A stretch of 64,000 nt of DNA from positions 92,590-156,589 of the forward strand of contig NZ_JACSCY010000013.1 in assembly GCF_014333615.1 (NCBI RefSeq). The letters are read 5' to 3'. The position numbers and the translations under genes are program-made. Below the pieces are notes generated by a model, which saw only the letters and a program-made list of their open reading frames with translations, ran no database searches and was not told the DNA's origin. The stretch comes from Hymenobacter citatus (GTDB lineage Bacteria; Bacteroidota; Bacteroidia; Cytophagales; Hymenobacteraceae). This document shows positions 61,501-64,000 of this stretch, one piece after another; within the stretch, counting starts at the first letter, position 1; the number at the start of each line of letters is the position of its first letter.

Positions 61501-63281
61501 TGGTAGTAGTCGGCGACTCGAAGCAGCTGCCGCCTACCTCGTTCTTCGACTCGCTCACCAACGCTGGTGAAGAAACCGACGAGGACAATGTGACGGCTGA
61601 TATTCAGAGTATTCTGGAGCTGTGCACAGCCCGCCAAATGTCCGAGCGGATGCTACGCTGGCACTACCGCAGTCGGCACGAGTCGTTGATTGCGGCCTCT
61701 AACCACTTGTTCTACGATGATAAGCTGGTGGTTTTTCCGAGCCCCGGCGACAAAGGCAAGTTGGGCTTGGTCTACCACTACTTATCCACAACGTACTACG
61801 AGCGAGGTACTTCGCGCACGAATCCGCGGGAAGCCGCGGCCGTGGCTGCCGCCGTGCTGCACCATGCTCGCACCACGCCCCAACTCACGTTGGGCGTGGT
61901 AGCGTTCAGTGTGGCCCAGCGCCAAGCCATTCAGGATGCGCTGGAGGCGTTGCGCCGCCAGCACCCCGAAACCGAGGCGTTTTTCAACGGGCACCTGCAC
62001 GAGCCGTTCTTTATCAAGAACCTGGAAAACGTGCAAGGCGACGAGCGCGACGTTATCCTGATCAGCCTCGGCTACGGCCGCACCAAGGAAGGCTACCTCG
62101 CCATGAACTTCGGCCCGCTGAACGGCGAGGGGGGCGAGCGACGCCTCAATGTGCTCATCACCCGCGCCAAACAGCGCTGCGAAATCTTCACCAACCTCAC
62201 CTCCGACGACCTCGATCTCAGCCGCACGCAAGCGAAAGGCGTGGCGGCGCTCAAAGCGTTTCTCTCCTTCGCCCAGCACGGTCACCTCCACCACAACGCA
62301 GAAACTGGCCGTGTAGAGGCGCCTTTTGAAGAAGTGGTGCGCCGCGCCCTCACGGCGCGGGGCTACCAGGTGCGCCAGCAGGTAGGCAGCCAGCGTTTCT
62401 ACCTCGACTTGGCTGTGGTAGACCCCACCCAGCCCGACCGCTACCTGCTGGGCATTATGTGCGATGGAACCCTGTATCACGCCGCCCGCTCGGCCCGCGA
62501 CCGGGACCGGCTACGCCAGCAGGTGCTAGAGGCAATGGGCTGGCGCCTGCACCGTATCTGGAGCACCGACTGGTTCCGCAATCCGCAACGAGCGTTGGAG
62601 AGTGTGGTGGCCGCCATCGAGGAAGCCCGCCACCAGCCTACCCTTGATGAGCCCAACGAGCCGGAAGAGGTACAGCAGAAGGAAGAAGCCGCAGCGCCTG
62701 TCGTGATTGAGCGTGAAGCGTTGCGCTCCTCCGCGCTGGCCGTTCCGTACCAAGTGGCGCAACTGCCCGCCGCCGTTGGGCACCGCGAGCTGCACCAGCA
62801 CAGCCTGGGCCAGCTGGCCAACTGGTTGACGCAGGTAGTGCGCATCGAAAGCCCAATTCACGTGGACGAGGCCACGCGGCGGCTGGCCCAGGCCAGCGGT
62901 GCCACGCAGGTAGGCGCCCGCATGCGCAAGGTGGGCAGGGCCGCTGCCACGCTGGCCGCCAATCTGCGTCACCTGCGCCAGCAGGGCGATTTTCTGTGGG
63001 AAAATACCATGCAAACACCCCCTCTGCGCGACCGGAGCCACCTGCCTGCCATTTCCCGCAAGCTGTCGTTGGTTGCCCCGGAAGAGCTGGCCCATGCCGT
63101 ATGCACCATCATCGCGCACAGCTTCGCCCTACCCCGCGAAGCCGTGTACCTATCTACGGTGCGCCTGCTCGGCTTCAATCGGTTATCGGATGAGATGCGC
63201 CAGCAAGTAGATGGGGCCGTGCAGTACCTGCTGACCCAAGGCGAATTGGTGGAGGTAAACGGCGTGCTGAAGAAAAACTAG
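58530..63281 (+). CDS. DUF4011-helicase-Vsr-like nuclease-DUF3320 protein (candidate defence protein)
   Basis: 1583 residues. Domains in order: DUF4011 (about 1-230; DLSLHNPLLNFR near the start), an SF1 helicase ATPase with Walker A QGPPGTGKSQ (about 328-337), a ~630-residue mainly helical insert, then Walker B VVFDEASQVKP (971-974 DEAS), a Q-loop/motif QGDERDVILISLGYG (about 1169) and motif VI LNVLITRAKQRCE; a Vsr/PD-(D/E)XK-type endonuclease (about 1264-1365; GIMCDGTLYHAARSARDRDRLRQQVLEAMGW, then RIWSTDWF); and DUF3320 (about 1430-1490). The start is ATG 58530; the longer frame overlaps the permease in another phase. As I recall, this domain set resembles Hhe-type single-gene antiphage proteins; HMM confirmation is needed. 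Confidence 0.9.
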   Translation: MLSADFSLAKRLHASREELLDLSLHNPLLNFRVAKARGVQVVHEQSAAVYDILVRQGKAMYFLADSTPRHGQEDAALNAAITVASDAEAEPLFTIPATALSDNKLQTAEPLAKLEARLLNTYYTARTSLEEQGVNILYLALGSLTWYESAGSEEARRAPLVLVPVLLERGTVAERFKLRYTGAEVEGNLSLQAKLKATFGLTLPLPEPEDEGGLNEYYAAVQQAVAPLSHWQVAPDDIALGFFSFGKLMLYRDLDPATWPASSTLLDHPTIAALLGSEGFRDPAPTLGETAFLDTDSPVAELHQVLDADSSQLLALLAVHEGRNLVIQGPPGTGKSQTIANLLAEAIGAGKKVLFVAEKMAALEVVKRRLDSLGLGVACLELHSHKANKKTLHNELKATLALGRPTAGAHVEDHMAQLPRYRQQLNDYALAVNAPIGRSRRTAQQVTGELLRLQEKQGGAELLRLPFTQLATWTDADAAHAEALAGRLQATLQKIGTPKQLLFWGSALTLLLPADQTALTAHLHAAHAAVTALQSAAEALAHHLGLSAPHDRAAAETLLPSARHAQQAPPLADAAVTDPTWGQQHNRLVAALQAGEKQQQLHQQYDTQLLPEAWQQELLAERATLLQYGDKWWKFLSGDYRRARKRLQSLWQAPLPTKAADVVAVVDAIREAARHEQTLAEAEPLLQTLFGSMWQGRHSDWRTLRKVQEYLTLTHQRIARGELPPALLSYLAASPSRAAQPSDRESLGQLTQEVEAALVQQRTAVQAVVDGLQLNEVRRFGPDGRLQFQPFDDQLRTLPAWAADLSALQLTVEWNNVAAAVEAEQLPELLRAAENWPEAGQLLAAAVRQTWLEYLQRSAYEQHSALRQFEQAGHEEVAARFRHADRDSLYHHRVRAVRRHYEQLPNQQAGGQMLVLKNEFAKKTRHLPLRQLMERAGQAVQAIKPVFMMSPLSVASFLPPGAVEFDIVVFDEASQVKPVEALGAIARGRQLVVVGDSKQLPPTSFFDSLTNAGEETDEDNVTADIQSILELCTARQMSERMLRWHYRSRHESLIAASNHLFYDDKLVVFPSPGDKGKLGLVYHYLSTTYYERGTSRTNPREAAAVAAAVLHHARTTPQLTLGVVAFSVAQRQAIQDALEALRRQHPETEAFFNGHLHEPFFIKNLENVQGDERDVILISLGYGRTKEGYLAMNFGPLNGEGGERRLNVLITRAKQRCEIFTNLTSDDLDLSRTQAKGVAALKAFLSFAQHGHLHHNAETGRVEAPFEEVVRRALTARGYQVRQQVGSQRFYLDLAVVDPTQPDRYLLGIMCDGTLYHAARSARDRDRLRQQVLEAMGWRLHRIWSTDWFRNPQRALESVVAAIEEARHQPTLDEPNEPEEVQQKEEAAAPVVIEREALRSSALAVPYQVAQLPAAVGHRELHQHSLGQLANWLTQVVRIESPIHVDEATRRLAQASGATQVGARMRKVGRAAATLAANLRHLRQQGDFLWENTMQTPPLRDRSHLPAISRKLSLVAPEELAHAVCTIIAHSFALPREAVYLSTVRLLGFNRLSDEMRQQVDGAVQYLLTQGELVEVNGVLKKN

Positions 63282-63333
63282 CACGAACTCTGCGAGCCTC
63301 TGCGCCTACCTCTGCAAGAACTCATCTGTGCAC

Positions 63334-63942
63334 ATGAACGCCCTACCCCCCGGCGAAACGCTTTTCGTCACTTCCCGTCTGGCTGGCTCCCTGCGCCACG
63401 CCATCGGCCGCCAGCTACACGCTGATTTGCAGACGAATATGGAGGTAGCCCGCGCCGGCGGCCTCACCGACGAACAGCAGCAGCTTGCCTATCAGCGCGC
63501 TCAGAAGCGCTTCTTTGCGCAGTTCGATGCCGAGCTGGACCGTGCGGAGGTAGGCCCTACCTACTTAGAAAAGGAGAAGTTAGCCGAGATAGTAGCTGGC
63601 GAGCTGCTGATGCTGGAGGAGCAAGGCTTCCGGGTGCTGGCTTTTGCAGTGCTGCCTAACCACGTGCACGCCGTATTGCACCTGCCAGCGGGTAGTGGCC
63701 TATCAATGTACAAAGCCTTGCAACTGCTGCACCAGCGCACCGCCGCCCAGTGCCGCCGTCACCTACGCAACCAGCTCCCACCCGAAGCCGATTTCTGGCA
63801 AACTGGCTCTTATGAATACGCCGTGCAAGATGCTGATGAACTGACCCGCATCCTCGCCTACGTGCAGCACCACGCCCAGCGTCTGCGCCTACCCGAGCGT
63901 TTCCACGACTGGCCCTATGTTTATGAAATGGTGAAGTTGTGA
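63334..63942 (+). CDS. REP-associated tyrosine transposase (RAYT, Y1_Tnp/IS200-like)
   Basis: 202 residues. HUH endonuclease-like protein with PNHVHAVLHL (His110, His112) and a candidate catalytic Tyr176 in ILAYVQHHAQRL, in the usual order for Y1 transposases; the C-terminal PERFHDWPYVYEM corresponds to the ypwSS-type end of RAYTs. It is not flanked by terminal inverted repeats of an IS; instead a copy of the REP-like repeat follows at once, and its outer arm encodes the last residues MVKL and the TGA stop. RAYTs move or maintain REP hairpins, so this is the likely enzyme for the family seen here. ATG 63334 is preferred to GTG 63328. Confidence 0.88.
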   Translation: MNALPPGETLFVTSRLAGSLRHAIGRQLHADLQTNMEVARAGGLTDEQQQLAYQRAQKRFFAQFDAELDRAEVGPTYLEKEKLAEIVAGELLMLEEQGFRVLAFAVLPNHVHAVLHLPAGSGLSMYKALQLLHQRTAAQCRRHLRNQLPPEADFWQTGSYEYAVQDADELTRILAYVQHHAQRLRLPERFHDWPYVYEMVKL

Positions 63943-64000
63943 GTTTGTGAATGGTAGAAAAGTGCGTGTCATCCTGAGCGGAGCGAAGGACCTTATCACG
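63928..64000. repeat. REP-like repeat, copy 8 (cut by window end)
   Basis: Left arm only: GAAATGGTGAAGTTGTGAG units overlapping the RAYT stop, GTGCGTGTCATCCTGAGCGG and GCGAAGGACCTTATCACG up to the window edge. The partner arm must lie beyond 64000. Confidence 0.9.

Overview
The window looks like chromosomal DNA of a Hymenobacter-like bacterium (Bacteroidota, Cytophagales). The signs are a fairly G+C-rich genome with AT-rich gaps, weak Shine-Dalgarno signals, repeated exact matches to the Bacteroidota -7 promoter element TANNTTTG, a type IX secretion cargo protein and a PorE-like protein, DUF4270, DUF1573, DUF4293 and DUF4476 families, a bacterial geranylgeranylglyceryl phosphate synthase, and the DUF4270-short GlgA-PanC-PanD neighbourhood. 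No rRNA, CRISPR array, prophage or plasmid functions are visible.

Layout. 1-8.9 kb, mostly minus strand: gltX, a T9SS-sorted beta-helix protein, ridA, glmS, a DUF4270 lipoprotein and a one-domain glycogen synthase. 9-13 kb, plus: panC, panD, a flippase-like membrane protein, rfaE2 and a zinc metallopeptidase. 13-18.5 kb: acyl-CoA dehydrogenase, an AraC regulator, a minus-strand GGGP synthase operon and a J-domain/TPR protein. 18.5-25 kb: tRNA-Phe, a two-gene HdrCB-like Fe-S membrane complex, a PorE-like lipoprotein and a DUF4476 protein. 25-32 kb: DUF4293, thiolase, truA, an ABC exporter, an AT-rich beta-barrel gene and two tRNA-Pro. 32-41.5 kb: a second ABC exporter, nusB, isocitrate dehydrogenase, DUF1573, yajC, a YbbR-like protein, coaE and a GNAT protein. 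41.5-48.9 kb: a tandem pair of GT-C-type membrane proteins, tRNA-Val, an AsmA-like protein and a TerB-like protein. 49-56.5 kb: MscS channel, ArsR regulator, hemA, histidine kinase, AttH lipoprotein and two carboxypeptidase-regulatory-domain proteins. 56.7-64 kb: an amino acid permease, a 1583-residue DUF4011/helicase/Vsr-like nuclease/DUF3320 protein and a REP-associated tyrosine transposase.

The most striking structure is a dispersed family of long inverted repeats. Seven essentially complete copies, one copy cut by the right window edge, and several relics or arm-only copies share a core (GTCATCCTGAGC, then GCGAAGGACCTT, then the reverse complement), wrapped in arms built of GTGAAATGGTGAG-like units. 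Copies differ from one another, yet within several copies the two arms are perfectly complementary for 43, 52 and 76 bp. Copies sit on stop codons, between convergent genes where possible, and in some cases supply the last codons of the host gene (VVKL or MVKL ends of PanC, CoaE and the transposase). The transposase at the right end is directly followed by a copy, so it is the natural candidate for the enzyme that made them. The second point of interest is the large helicase-nuclease next to it, a candidate single-gene antiphage system lying 14 bp behind an amino acid permease gene.
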